Origin: Arthrobacter livingstonensis
GTDB lineage: Bacteria > Actinomycetota > Actinomycetes > Actinomycetales > Micrococcaceae
Reading direction: 5' to 3'
NCBI RefSeq assembly: GCF_003219815.1
Contig: NZ_QJVD01000013.1
Span: 1 to 64,000, forward strand
DNA length: 64,000 nucleotides
In this document: piece after piece, positions 26,201-33,895 of the stretch
How positions within the stretch are numbered: the first letter of the stretch is position 1
Layout of the letters: each line of letters starts with the position of its first letter
Position numbers and translations under genes: made by a program
The notes under the pieces: generated by a model
Told to the model about the DNA's origin: nothing
Seen by the model: only the letters and a program-made list of their open reading frames with translations
The model's database searches: none

Positions 26201-26385
26201 ACCCAGGAAATACGATCGTCACCAACTGCTATGTCAACAGAAGCGGTTCGGTGCCGGGCAAGTGGTACAGGCAGCAAAGCGGCCCGAATGCAGCCAACGA
26301 CAACTTGTTTGCCCGCTGGGATTCATTCAGCGCGGATCAGCGCAACCAGCCCATCCCGGAATGCCCCCAGCCTCATGGGTGGTAG
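20227..26385 (+). CDS. Giant surface protein with cadherin/Ig-like and FN3 repeats, paralog 1
   Basis: 2052 aa. Residues about 17-40 form one hydrophobic helix (FFTASAAVAVSAAVVTGAIIYPG), an uncleaved anchor or signal. Residues 45 to about 390 are a domain of short beta motifs (SVWVTNRSAGLVGHL, MMLVNNWDDL). From about 396 come 11 cadherin/Ig-like repeats, most with an NDxDPxGD-type motif that could bind calcium. From about 1478 there are at least three FN3 domains (PDAPTKP, PDAPAAPTT, PAAPATPT) and two weaker ones. The tail after a Pro run has four cysteines and ends at PHGW. Placed first in a cluster with kinase, PP2C, MoxR and an EssC-like motor, it resembles the FN3 protein of the bifidobacterial PFNA cluster. 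Likely an outward-facing adhesin or cell-wall scaffold; binding partner unknown. Confidence 0.85.
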   Translation: MALNDLFSRSNGRARFFTASAAVAVSAAVVTGAIIYPGFSTADVDLNDGSVWVTNRSAGLVGHLNDQSKVLDGGFTATTTNFDVTQNANNVFMDSDAGTLLNPVNIPMMAMASETTLGGGIDVSQGTGMVALTDSGRGKVWALSNADVPSFSVQGTKPILSGLGGAVSATAPDDTIYTADPQAGELITTSMDDAGKVASQERAKVAGLAGLTDVQLTVAANRPVAFSPKAGKLFLPGGKQVAVADAEGALLQQPSADADFVALETSKGLLTQPLDGSTGKVLPLGTTGKAVAPVVQGNCAHAAWSGANKYVRACAGSGKVVDIPKAGGQSLFVFRKNRDVVVLNDINSGNVWLVNQNMMLVNNWDDLKADLKKADNADKDSADPNVVNTLPDRTKPNRPPVAVPDTFGVRAGNTTILPVLFNDSDPDGDVLTVEAPAVDPPAGSVQAIYGGTGLQINVPDGKKGAGTFQYLASDGRGGTARAAVNIRVVPGSENSAPKPLRDTTLVVEQGQTVSLNVLSDWLDPEGDDIFLTGAKSDDGTAAIKTSPDGVLKYTDDGEKPGMKTMTITVSDGQASTDHKIKVNVKPGGSVPPVANADFYRAQVGEPIVLAPLKNDQDPAGGKLRLANVAKPGNATVSKIADDGTVTFTGTAAGAVYLDYQVTNGPQSATGLIRVDVIASRNPGPPVAVKDLAMLPAGGSALVDVLGNDMDPAGGVLVVQSVTLPDGSPVSATIIDRNVVKLTDVRGLSGTLSIKYTISNGTASAVGEISVIRIPAPDKVLPPRVEPDSATVRAGDVVSIPVLENDVDPNGEVLKSPVVVEGVDKSMGQLFTDQNQLRFIAGKTAKTVTGVYKVANSSGQFASAPVNITIVAADPERNQPPAPKNLTGRVIAGDKVKIPVPLNGIDPEGDSVEVVGLDKAPTLGTAEIGNGYIFYTAGGSSTGTDSFTYRVRDRLGAEAVARVDVGVAPPLTVNRPPVTEDDFITIRPGRKVALDVTLNDSDPDGGQIGVVKNGFQGPSVMKPSVDRTGNVVVTSPQEPGTATMLYTVADKFGARATGNIRMTVTPDAPLRAPIARDDRVTVAQMLGRNTVDVPVLDNDADPDGVTETLKVALDTVPGQPASDATVTSKGAVRVPLIPTDQMIPYTVTDQDGLKATAVIWVPGLDKQYPILSKHDVIRVTAGQSATLKLADYVKVRAGHTPRLTEASKISLLGAPSKDVITSDGAGIKYAPDLKFFGPGSITFEVTDGTGPDDPNGLKSTLTVMTLVDPAPNAKTPKDKPKKNTPPTFTGSTLDVPQQESATLDVAPFAFDVDPGDKAKFKFSLAGNGPAGFKVKLDGSVLTVSQADGTKVGTAGTAHVQVTDGTNPPVSADVVLKATSSSKPLPVANDDVVTDAHAGRAEVVKVLGNDVNPFPDTPLKVVGTSVETGSAGITVTNNDDSVTVNTNENYKGTVVVRYIVQDKTKDTDRYANGRIRITVKGRPDAPTKPRISEEKDKAVLLTWDTPADNGAPITKYAVAWPGGSQDCGTNTCTITGLTNAKPYKFTVTATNVVGTSPVSPASATATPDRRPDAPAAPTTTFGDGKVDLKWVAPVGEFSPVKTYNVQISPAPAGQNGQKTAVSGTALTWPGLSNGTEYQFRVQAVNSAPKPSDWGPYSASVVPAGLPAAPATPTVQTQPAVGSNSQVNVAWNEPFINGAPITRYDLEVSGGGKASRIIPTAARNQAVSVGTSTAGYQYRVRATNKAGTSAWGPKSAPQRALGKVGTPSAPSLALVGTTGAGGAVKVTFNALGEGQLNGYSASEVTYCVKLSTTGETCNVQSGVTLSSPNGSPVYANVAVRPIGGSGSQNGDYSGASKTDTPYGAPGTANVTATNGGQDDTWVSYSWSTPGGVDAKAIQVRINSGDWVTKAANGSGTFNTGGFSTPAKFEARTLNSVGTPGPVAAASATSGAKTPPPPPVTQWNMTHNVGDRTCMDALGGTHWVNGDCSSSQYWLNPGNTIVTNCYVNRSGSVPGKWYRQQSGPNAANDNLFARWDSFSADQRNQPIPECPQPHGW

Positions 26386-26408
26386 CCGGCCCCGTCAATG
26401 CCCGAGTG

Positions 26409-26450
26409 CCCATCGCCCCACGGCTGGTGACTGCACCATGGTGCGATGGG
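26409..26450. repeat. Nested inverted repeats between the giant genes
   Basis: CCCATCGC (26409-26416) pairs with GCGATGGG (26443-26450), and the palindrome GCACCATGGTGC (26433-26444) overlaps the right arm. The two structures exclude each other. They lie 24-65 bases after the first giant gene, in a 243-bp gap with no gene. Confidence 0.4.
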
Positions 26451-26628
26451 GAGAAGTCTCCATTGCACCGGGTGCCGGTTTATTGGCACACTACGTAGGG
26501 TGGTCCGGGAGCCGGGTCGCAATTTTTTGCGTGAATCGACTTTCGCGTGAATCGGAAGGTTCGGCGGGTCTTTCGTCAACAGTATTTTCATGTCCGGTCC
26601 TGGGGATCGGGTGGGGGTAAGGGTATTC

Positions 26629-29600
26629 ATGGCTTTGCAGCGCTTGTCCAACAGGAGCAGCAGGAAGCAGTTTCTTTCCGTTTCCGCGGCGCTTGCCGTC
26701 TCGGCAGCCGTGGTGGCGGGCGCCGTCATCTACCCCGGATTCAACACCGCGGACGTGGACCTGAACGACGGCAGCGTCTGGGTGACCAACCGCAGCATGA
26801 ACTTGGTGGGTCACCTCAACGCCCAATCTAAGGTGCTCGACGGCGGCTTCACGGCCACCACGTCCGGTTTCGACGTGCTCCAGCAGGCCGGCACCGTGTT
26901 CATGGACAACGACTCCGGCACCCTCCTTAACCAGGTGGACGTTCCCTCCATGGCCCTGGGCGAGGACACGGCACTGGCAGGTTCCAAGCGCGTGTCCCTC
27001 GGCACGGACCTCGCCGTCATTGCGGACCCGGCCGCCGGCAAGGTGTGGGCCCTGCCCAACTCCGCGGTGCCCTCGTTTAACGACAAGACCAGCAAGCCCA
27101 TGGTGGCGAAGAAAACCCACGTGCAGGCCGCCGTCGGGCTTAAGGACGACGACGGCGCCAGCGACGTTTTTGTCGTTGACGCGAAGACCGCCGTGCTGAC
27201 CACCTCCCGGGTCGACGCCGACGGCAAGGTGCTCGACTCCCGGGACGCCACGATTGACGGGCTGCCGGACTCCGGCAATCTGCAGCTGAGCGTCGTGGGT
27301 GCCAAGCCCGTGGTGTTTGATCCCGGCAGCGGCACGCTGTTCCTGCCCGGCAACAAGAAGGCCACGGTGCCCAACGGCGCCGACGGCATGCTCCAGCAGC
27401 GCAGTGCCGACGGGGACGCCGTCGCCGTGGAGACGGGCCGCGGGCTGGTGGTCCAGCCGCTCGACGGCGGCCAGGGAACCACTGTTGCCTCCGGTGGAAC
27501 CGGCAAGGCCATCGCCCCGATCCAGCAGGACGGGTGCGTGCACGCGGCGTGGAACGGTGCCAACAAATATTTGCTGTACTGCAAGGGCCAGGACCCCAAG
27601 CCCGTCGCCATTCCCAAGGCCTCCGGTCAGTCGCAGCTGGTGTTCCGGAAAAACCGGGACGTTGTGGTGCTCAACGACATGGCCGGCGGCGATGTGTGGC
27701 TGGTCAACCAAAACCTCATGCTGGTCAACAACTGGCAGGACCTCACCACGGCCCAAAAGAATGTTGAGAACGCGGACAAGGAGTCCGCGGACCCCAATGT
27801 GGTCAACACGCTGCCGGACAGGACCAAGCCCAACCGGCCGCCCGTCGCGGTGCCGGACAGCTTTGGCGTGCGCGCCGGCAGCACCACCCTGCTACCCGTG
27901 CTGTACAACGATTCAGACCCCGACGGCGACGTCCTCACCGTCCGCGACAGCGCCGCCGGCATCAAGTCCGGGACCGTGGAAAGGGTGTACGGGGGCACCG
28001 GCCTGCAGTTGGTGACTCCCGCGGATGCCCCGGCTGGCACGGAGTCGTTTGCCTACACCGCCGATGACGGCCGCGGAGGCACGGCCAAGGGCGCCGTCAC
28101 CGTTCGCGTGGTGCCGGAGACCGAGAACGCCGAGCCCGTTTCGCTGCGGGCCACCACCATGGTGGTCGCCCAGGGCCAGTCGATCACCCAGAACGTGCTC
28201 TCGGACATGATCGACCCCGACGGCGACGACATCTTCCTCGTCGGCGCCACGGCAGGGGATGCCACCGCGGAGGTGAAATTCACGCCGGACGGCGAACTGA
28301 CGTATCTGGACAACGGCCAGGAGAGCGGCATCAAGACCGTCACGGTCAAGGTCTCCGACACGCGCGCCATCGTGGAGAAAACCATCAAGGTCAGTGTGAA
28401 GCCGGCCGGTGCCGTCCCCCCGGTGGCCAACGCCGATTATCTGCGGGTCGTGGCCGGACAGACAGGGACGGTGGAGCCGCTAAAAAACGACCAGGACCCG
28501 GCCGGCGGCGAGCTGCGGCTGGCCAGCGTGGACAAGCCGGCCACCGGCACAGCCGGGCCCATCGCCGACAACGGAACGTTCTCCTTCACGTCCAAAACCG
28601 TGGGCGCCACCTACCTGACCTACCAGGTGACCAATGGGCCGCAAAGCGCCACCGGCCTGATCCGCGTGGACGTGGTCCCCGCCCAGGAGGACTCCGCCCC
28701 GGTCGCCGTCAAGGACACGGCGCTGCTCCCCGTCGGCGGCTCCACCCTGGTCGACGTGCTCGGCAACGACTCCGACCCGGCCGGGGGAGTGCTCGTGGTC
28801 AAGTCCGTCGACGCCCCGGCCGATGCCGGTGTCACCGCCAGCGTCCTGGACCACAACGTCGTCAAGCTCACCGACGTCAGCGATCCGGGCCAGCCCGTCA
28901 CCATCCACTACACGGTCGCCAATGGCCAGGGCACTTCCACCGGCGCCATCTCCGTGGTGCGCATCCCCTCGGCCTCCACCCTTCAGCCTCCCGTGGCACA
29001 CCCCGACACAGTCACTGTCCGTGCGGGCGACGTCGCCCGCATCCCGGTGCTCGCCAACGACACCGACCCCAACGGCGACCTCCTTAAGCACCCTGACATC
29101 ACGCAGGGCCCCGACGCGGACGCCGGCAAGCTGTGGGTGGACCAGGACACGCTGCGTTTCCTGGCGGGCCCCACGGCCGGCAGTGTTTCCGCCGTCTACA
29201 AGGTCACGAACGATTCCGGCCAGTCCGACTCCGCCGCCGTGACCATCAACATCATCGCCGCCGACCCCGAACACAACCTGCCCCCCTCCCCGAAAGACGT
29301 GCAGGGGCGGGTTATCGCCGGCGGCCAGACGCGCATCCAGATCCCGCTGGACGGCATCGACCCCGACGGCGATTCGGTCCAGCTGGCAGGCATCGACACG
29401 GCGCCGTCCCTGGGCACGGCCGTCCAGGGCAACGGATTCATCCTCTATACCGCCGCCGGCAACTCCGCCGGAACGGACACCTTCACCTACAAGGTCCGCG
29501 ACCGGCTCGGCGCCGAGGCCGTCGGCACGGTGGAAGTGGGCGTGGCCAAGGCCGACTCCACCAACCATCCGCCCCAAGCCGAGGATGACTTCATCTCCAT

Positions 29601-32600
29601 GCGCCCCGGCCGACAGGTGGCGCTGGACGTGGCATTGAACGATTCGGACCCTGACGGCGACAGGCTCGCCGTCGTCAGGAACGGCTTCAACGGGCCCAAG
29701 GAGATGGCCGCGCACCTCAGTGACCAGGGCAGGGTCATCGTCACCTCGCCTAAAACGACCGGCGTCGCCACCATGGGCTACACCGTGGCCGACCCCTCCG
29801 GGGCAACGGACCAGGCCAGCATCCGCATGAATGTCACCCCCGACGCCCCGCTCCGGGCACCCATCGCCCGTGACGACACCGTCACGACGCAGGAGGCGCT
29901 GGGCAGGAACACCGTCAACGTGCCCGTGCTCAAAAACGACGAGGACCCGGACGGCGTGGCCGATGCCCTGAAGGTCACGCTGACGCGTCCGACGCCCACG
30001 GCGTCAGTGAACGCAGACGGCACCTTGTCGGTCCAGCATACGAAGGCCCCGCAAATGGTGCCCTACACCGTGACCGACCAGGACAAGCTCAGCTCCACCG
30101 CCATCATTTGGGTGCCCGGCCTGGGACAGCAGTACCCGGTGCTGGCCAAGAGCGACGTCATCAAGGTCCAGGCCGGGAACACGGCCAGCCTGAACATCAA
30201 GGACTACGTCAAGGTCCGCAGCGGCCACACCCCGCGGGTCACCCAGGCGGACAAGATTAAGCTGGTGGGCGCGTCCGGGAAGGACATGCTGTCCAAGGAC
30301 GGCGGCACCATCAAGTACAAGGCCAACCTGGACTTTTACGGTCCCGGATCCATCACTTTTGAGGTCACCGACGGCACCGGGCCGGACGATCCCGCAGGCC
30401 TGAAGTCCACATTGACCGTCATGACCGACGTCGCTCCGGCACCCGCGAAGAACCTGCCGCCCAAGCTCTCCGGCACCGAGCTGGCGGTGGCCCAGCTCGA
30501 AAACACCGAGGCCAACCTGGCCCTGCTGGCCACCGATCCTGAAAAGGACGCCTTGAAGTTCAGCCTCGCCGGGGACACACCCAAGGGCTTGAAGGTGGGG
30601 CTCGACGGCGCGAAGCTGGACGTCTCTGCCGGCAGGGACGCGCCGCTGGGCTCCGTTCAAACGGTTGAGATCCAAGTGAGCGACGGGCACAACCCGCCGG
30701 TCAAGGCGGCAGTGACGGTGACGGTGACGTCGTCGAACAGGCCCAAGGCCGTGGCCAACAATGATTCAGTGCCGGACGCCCACGCAGGGCGTCTGGAAAG
30801 TGTGCCGGTGCTGGCCAATGACACCAACCCGTTCCCGGATACGCCGCTGAAAATTGTGGATGTGAAATTGGTGACCGGGCCCGCCAGTACAGCCCTGGCC
30901 GTTGCCGGCGACAAGGTCAACGTCACCGCGCCGGAGGACTTCACCGGCAATGTGGTTCTCACGTACACCGTTCAGGACAAGACGGGGGACCATGCGCGCT
31001 GGGTGGACGGCCGCGTTACCGTCAATGTCAAGGGCAAGCCGGGCGCTCCCGCCGCGCCGCGCGTAATGGAGGTCAAAAGCAAGCAGGTCATGCTCAAATG
31101 GGCCACTCCTGTGGACAACGGATCGCCCATCACCGGTTACACGGTACTGGGCAATGACGGCACCAAGCAGCAATGCGCCACCAACACCTGCCTGATCACC
31201 GGATTGACCAACAACAAAACGTACACGTTCACGGTCAGTGCCAAGAACGCGGTGGGCGAATCCAACTATTCGCCGGCCTCGGCCAAGGCCGTCCCGGACC
31301 AGCAGCCGGATGCCCCCGCCGCGCCGAAGGTGGTTCGCGGGGACACCAAGCTGGACGTCAGCTGGAGAACGCCCGTGGGCGAATACTCGCCGGTCAAGAC
31401 GTTCAACGTTCAAATCTCACCCACGCCGGCCGGGCAGAACCCGCAAAAGACCGGGGTCAAGGGCAACCAGCTCACCTGGTCCGGGCTGACGAACGGGGTG
31501 GCTTACACCTTCCGGGTGCAGGCCGTGAACAGCGCCCCCAAGCCTTCGGCCTGGAGTCCTTACGCCGCCACGCCGGTGAAGCCGGCGGGCAAGCCGTTCA
31601 CCCCTGCGGCTCCCACCACCACGCTGGTGGACACCGTGGGCAGCCAAAACCAGGTGCGCGTGGACTGGAAACAGCCCAACCTCAACGGCGGCGTCCTGAA
31701 GGACTACACACTGACCACCTACCTCAACGGGACGGCGCAAGGGTCCCTGACCACCACGGCGCCCACGGCCACGGTCCGCCTGGCCAACGGCACGGGCCGG
31801 TACACCTTCAAGGTCACGGCCACCACCGAAGTTGCCGCCTCAAATGCCAGCCCGCCGTCGGCGGCGAGGCGATCCGTCAGCAGGCCCGGCACGGTCGCGA
31901 ACGTGAGCATCAAGGCTGCCAACACCGGGGCCGCAGGTGGCCGGATCACGGTCAACTTCAACCGGCTCTCCGGTACGGGCACGGGCGGGTCCACCGCGGG
32001 CGAACTCACGTACCACGCCCTGGTGTCGGCCACCGGTGCCGATGTGGTGGTGAACCCGGGGAGCCAGGTGGCGGCCCCCAACGGAAAGGCCACCAGGGTC
32101 ACGGTGTATGCGAAATCCTCGGCGTTTGCGACGGCCGGCAACGCCTCGGCGCCGTCGAACGCGGTGACGCCGTACGGCGTGGCGGGAACGCCTGGGGTTT
32201 CCGCCAAGGGAAGCTCCAAGGGCGACAAGAACGCGTACTACAACTGGAGCGCGCCATCGGGGTCGGTGGACTCTGCCGGAGTCAGGATCAAGGAAGGCAG
32301 CGGCGGCTGGAGTGGTTGGAAGACGGCCGGTTCCGGCAGCGGCTCCGTTGGCACCGGAGGCTACTCAACTGGCATAGTCATCCAGGTCCAGTCCCGGAAC
32401 TCGGTGGGCACCGCCGGTCCCATCAACAAAGTGACGGCCAGGAGCGGAGTCAAACCTGACCCGCCCAAACCCAAGAACGAGGTACGCGTCACGCAGTCCA
32501 CCAACAGGTCGTGCACCCAGGCCACGAACCAGGGGGACATCTTCCGGCAGGGGCCCCCGAAGACGTGTGGCGGGAAGACATCCGGCGGCTCGTGGCTCTC

Positions 32601-32742
32601 CTACTCCGACGGATACGTTCCCGTCGGCAAGTGCGGCAGCCCGTGGGGGACCAGCGGCTGGTACCAGATGACCGGCGGACCGCAAAATAACCGTTGGGTG
32701 CGGGCGGATACCGTCAGCGTCAAGGGAAACCTGCACTGCTGA
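26629..32742 (+). CDS. Giant surface protein with cadherin/Ig-like and FN3 repeats, paralog 2
   Basis: 2037 aa. The frame opens at 26590, but ATG 26629 matches the start of the first paralog (MALQRLSNRSS against MALNDLFSRSN) and follows a GGGGTAAGGG stretch. Domain order is the same: hydrophobic anchor (LSVSAALAVSAAVVAGAVIYPG), N-terminal domain, 11 Ig/cadherin-like repeats with motifs such as NDSDPDGD, FN3 repeats, and a four-Cys tail that ends in Cys. Similarity to paralog 1 is high through the repeats and falls sharply in the last 300-400 residues. That pattern fits an old tandem duplication with diversification of the exposed tip. It is followed by 99 bp and the MoxR gene. Confidence 0.86.
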   Translation: MALQRLSNRSSRKQFLSVSAALAVSAAVVAGAVIYPGFNTADVDLNDGSVWVTNRSMNLVGHLNAQSKVLDGGFTATTSGFDVLQQAGTVFMDNDSGTLLNQVDVPSMALGEDTALAGSKRVSLGTDLAVIADPAAGKVWALPNSAVPSFNDKTSKPMVAKKTHVQAAVGLKDDDGASDVFVVDAKTAVLTTSRVDADGKVLDSRDATIDGLPDSGNLQLSVVGAKPVVFDPGSGTLFLPGNKKATVPNGADGMLQQRSADGDAVAVETGRGLVVQPLDGGQGTTVASGGTGKAIAPIQQDGCVHAAWNGANKYLLYCKGQDPKPVAIPKASGQSQLVFRKNRDVVVLNDMAGGDVWLVNQNLMLVNNWQDLTTAQKNVENADKESADPNVVNTLPDRTKPNRPPVAVPDSFGVRAGSTTLLPVLYNDSDPDGDVLTVRDSAAGIKSGTVERVYGGTGLQLVTPADAPAGTESFAYTADDGRGGTAKGAVTVRVVPETENAEPVSLRATTMVVAQGQSITQNVLSDMIDPDGDDIFLVGATAGDATAEVKFTPDGELTYLDNGQESGIKTVTVKVSDTRAIVEKTIKVSVKPAGAVPPVANADYLRVVAGQTGTVEPLKNDQDPAGGELRLASVDKPATGTAGPIADNGTFSFTSKTVGATYLTYQVTNGPQSATGLIRVDVVPAQEDSAPVAVKDTALLPVGGSTLVDVLGNDSDPAGGVLVVKSVDAPADAGVTASVLDHNVVKLTDVSDPGQPVTIHYTVANGQGTSTGAISVVRIPSASTLQPPVAHPDTVTVRAGDVARIPVLANDTDPNGDLLKHPDITQGPDADAGKLWVDQDTLRFLAGPTAGSVSAVYKVTNDSGQSDSAAVTINIIAADPEHNLPPSPKDVQGRVIAGGQTRIQIPLDGIDPDGDSVQLAGIDTAPSLGTAVQGNGFILYTAAGNSAGTDTFTYKVRDRLGAEAVGTVEVGVAKADSTNHPPQAEDDFISMRPGRQVALDVALNDSDPDGDRLAVVRNGFNGPKEMAAHLSDQGRVIVTSPKTTGVATMGYTVADPSGATDQASIRMNVTPDAPLRAPIARDDTVTTQEALGRNTVNVPVLKNDEDPDGVADALKVTLTRPTPTASVNADGTLSVQHTKAPQMVPYTVTDQDKLSSTAIIWVPGLGQQYPVLAKSDVIKVQAGNTASLNIKDYVKVRSGHTPRVTQADKIKLVGASGKDMLSKDGGTIKYKANLDFYGPGSITFEVTDGTGPDDPAGLKSTLTVMTDVAPAPAKNLPPKLSGTELAVAQLENTEANLALLATDPEKDALKFSLAGDTPKGLKVGLDGAKLDVSAGRDAPLGSVQTVEIQVSDGHNPPVKAAVTVTVTSSNRPKAVANNDSVPDAHAGRLESVPVLANDTNPFPDTPLKIVDVKLVTGPASTALAVAGDKVNVTAPEDFTGNVVLTYTVQDKTGDHARWVDGRVTVNVKGKPGAPAAPRVMEVKSKQVMLKWATPVDNGSPITGYTVLGNDGTKQQCATNTCLITGLTNNKTYTFTVSAKNAVGESNYSPASAKAVPDQQPDAPAAPKVVRGDTKLDVSWRTPVGEYSPVKTFNVQISPTPAGQNPQKTGVKGNQLTWSGLTNGVAYTFRVQAVNSAPKPSAWSPYAATPVKPAGKPFTPAAPTTTLVDTVGSQNQVRVDWKQPNLNGGVLKDYTLTTYLNGTAQGSLTTTAPTATVRLANGTGRYTFKVTATTEVAASNASPPSAARRSVSRPGTVANVSIKAANTGAAGGRITVNFNRLSGTGTGGSTAGELTYHALVSATGADVVVNPGSQVAAPNGKATRVTVYAKSSAFATAGNASAPSNAVTPYGVAGTPGVSAKGSSKGDKNAYYNWSAPSGSVDSAGVRIKEGSGGWSGWKTAGSGSGSVGTGGYSTGIVIQVQSRNSVGTAGPINKVTARSGVKPDPPKPKNEVRVTQSTNRSCTQATNQGDIFRQGPPKTCGGKTSGGSWLSYSDGYVPVGKCGSPWGTSGWYQMTGGPQNNRWVRADTVSVKGNLHC

Positions 32743-32841
32743 TGGCCGGGAAATACCGGGTAACGCCACTTACTGGATAAACTAGTCCAGGTTTTCACGC
32801 AGTGAATTGCACGAACCAAACACGAATGAAAGAGGAAGCAC

Positions 32842-33813
32842 ATGTCCATGACGCCGGAACAGGCCGCTTGGTTCGCTGGAACCTTTGAAAAACTGGTTGC
32901 CAATGTGGGCCAGGCGGTCCTGGGCAAGTCGCACGTGATCAGTCTGACGCTCTCCGCCATGCTGGCCGAAGGCCATGTCCTGTTTGAGGACGCGCCCGGC
33001 ACGGGCAAGACCATGCTGGCGCGTGCGCTCTCCGCCACGGTGAAGGGCACGCATTCGCGCATCCAGTTCACCCCGGACCTGCTGCCCTCCGACGTCACAG
33101 GCGTGACCATCTACGACCAGAAAACGCAGATCTTTGAGTTCCACAAGGGACCCATCTTCGCCACGATCGTGCTCGCCGATGAAATCAACCGCGCCTCCCC
33201 CAAGACACAGTCCGCGCTCCTGGAGGTCATGGAGGAGTCCCGGGTCACCGTGGACGGCACCACCTACGAGACCGGCCGCCCGTTCATGGTGCTGGCCACC
33301 CAGAACCCCATTGAGCAGGCGGGCACGTACCGCCTGCCCGAGGCGCAGCTGGACCGCTTCCTGATCAAGACCTCCATCGGCTACCCGGACCACGCCTCCA
33401 CCGTGCAACTGCTCTCGGGGTCCAGCCAGCGGGACCGGACGTCCACGCTGCAGGCCATCATCACTCCGGCGGCCATCGCCGAAATGGCTGATTTGGCCGC
33501 GACAACGCATACCGACGCCGCGGTGCTCGAATACGTCTCGCGCCTGTGCGAGGAGACCCGCAACGCCCCGGAAACCCGGTTGGGAGTTTCCGTCCGCGGC
33601 GCCATTGCCATGGTCCGCATGGCCAAGGTGTGGGCTGCAGCCAAGGGGCGCAACTATGTGTTGCCCGATGACGTGAAGGAACTTGCCCCCTACGTCTGGA
33701 CGCACCGCTTTGTCATGGACCCGGAAGCCGAATTTGCCGGTTCCACCCCGGAAGTGGTGCTCAGCCGCGTCCTCGCCGAGGTTGCCGCGCCGCAACAACG
33801 CGCCACGGCCTGA
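32842..33813 (+). CDS. MoxR-family AAA+ ATPase
   Basis: 323 aa from ATG 32842, with an AGAGGAAG site upstream. Walker A DAPGTGKT (about residue 52), Walker B VLADEINRASPKTQSALLEVMEE and sensor region ATQNPIEQAGTYRLPEAQLDRF are all present, the standard MoxR pattern. MoxR ATPases act as chaperones for the assembly or metal loading of protein complexes and are nearly always next to a DUF58 gene, as here. In the bifidobacterial PFNA cluster the equivalent gene is the AAA-ATPase. It may mature the giant surface proteins or the transglutaminase-like protein. Confidence 0.93.
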   Translation: MSMTPEQAAWFAGTFEKLVANVGQAVLGKSHVISLTLSAMLAEGHVLFEDAPGTGKTMLARALSATVKGTHSRIQFTPDLLPSDVTGVTIYDQKTQIFEFHKGPIFATIVLADEINRASPKTQSALLEVMEESRVTVDGTTYETGRPFMVLATQNPIEQAGTYRLPEAQLDRFLIKTSIGYPDHASTVQLLSGSSQRDRTSTLQAIITPAAIAEMADLAATTHTDAAVLEYVSRLCEETRNAPETRLGVSVRGAIAMVRMAKVWAAAKGRNYVLPDDVKELAPYVWTHRFVMDPEAEFAGSTPEVVLSRVLAEVAAPQQRATA

Positions 33814-33895
33814 CCATCACGCCGCGGCACACCACACCACGCGAGACGAAACGTCCGCCGGCCCCGCCACGGGCCGGCGCACCACGAGGGAGACC

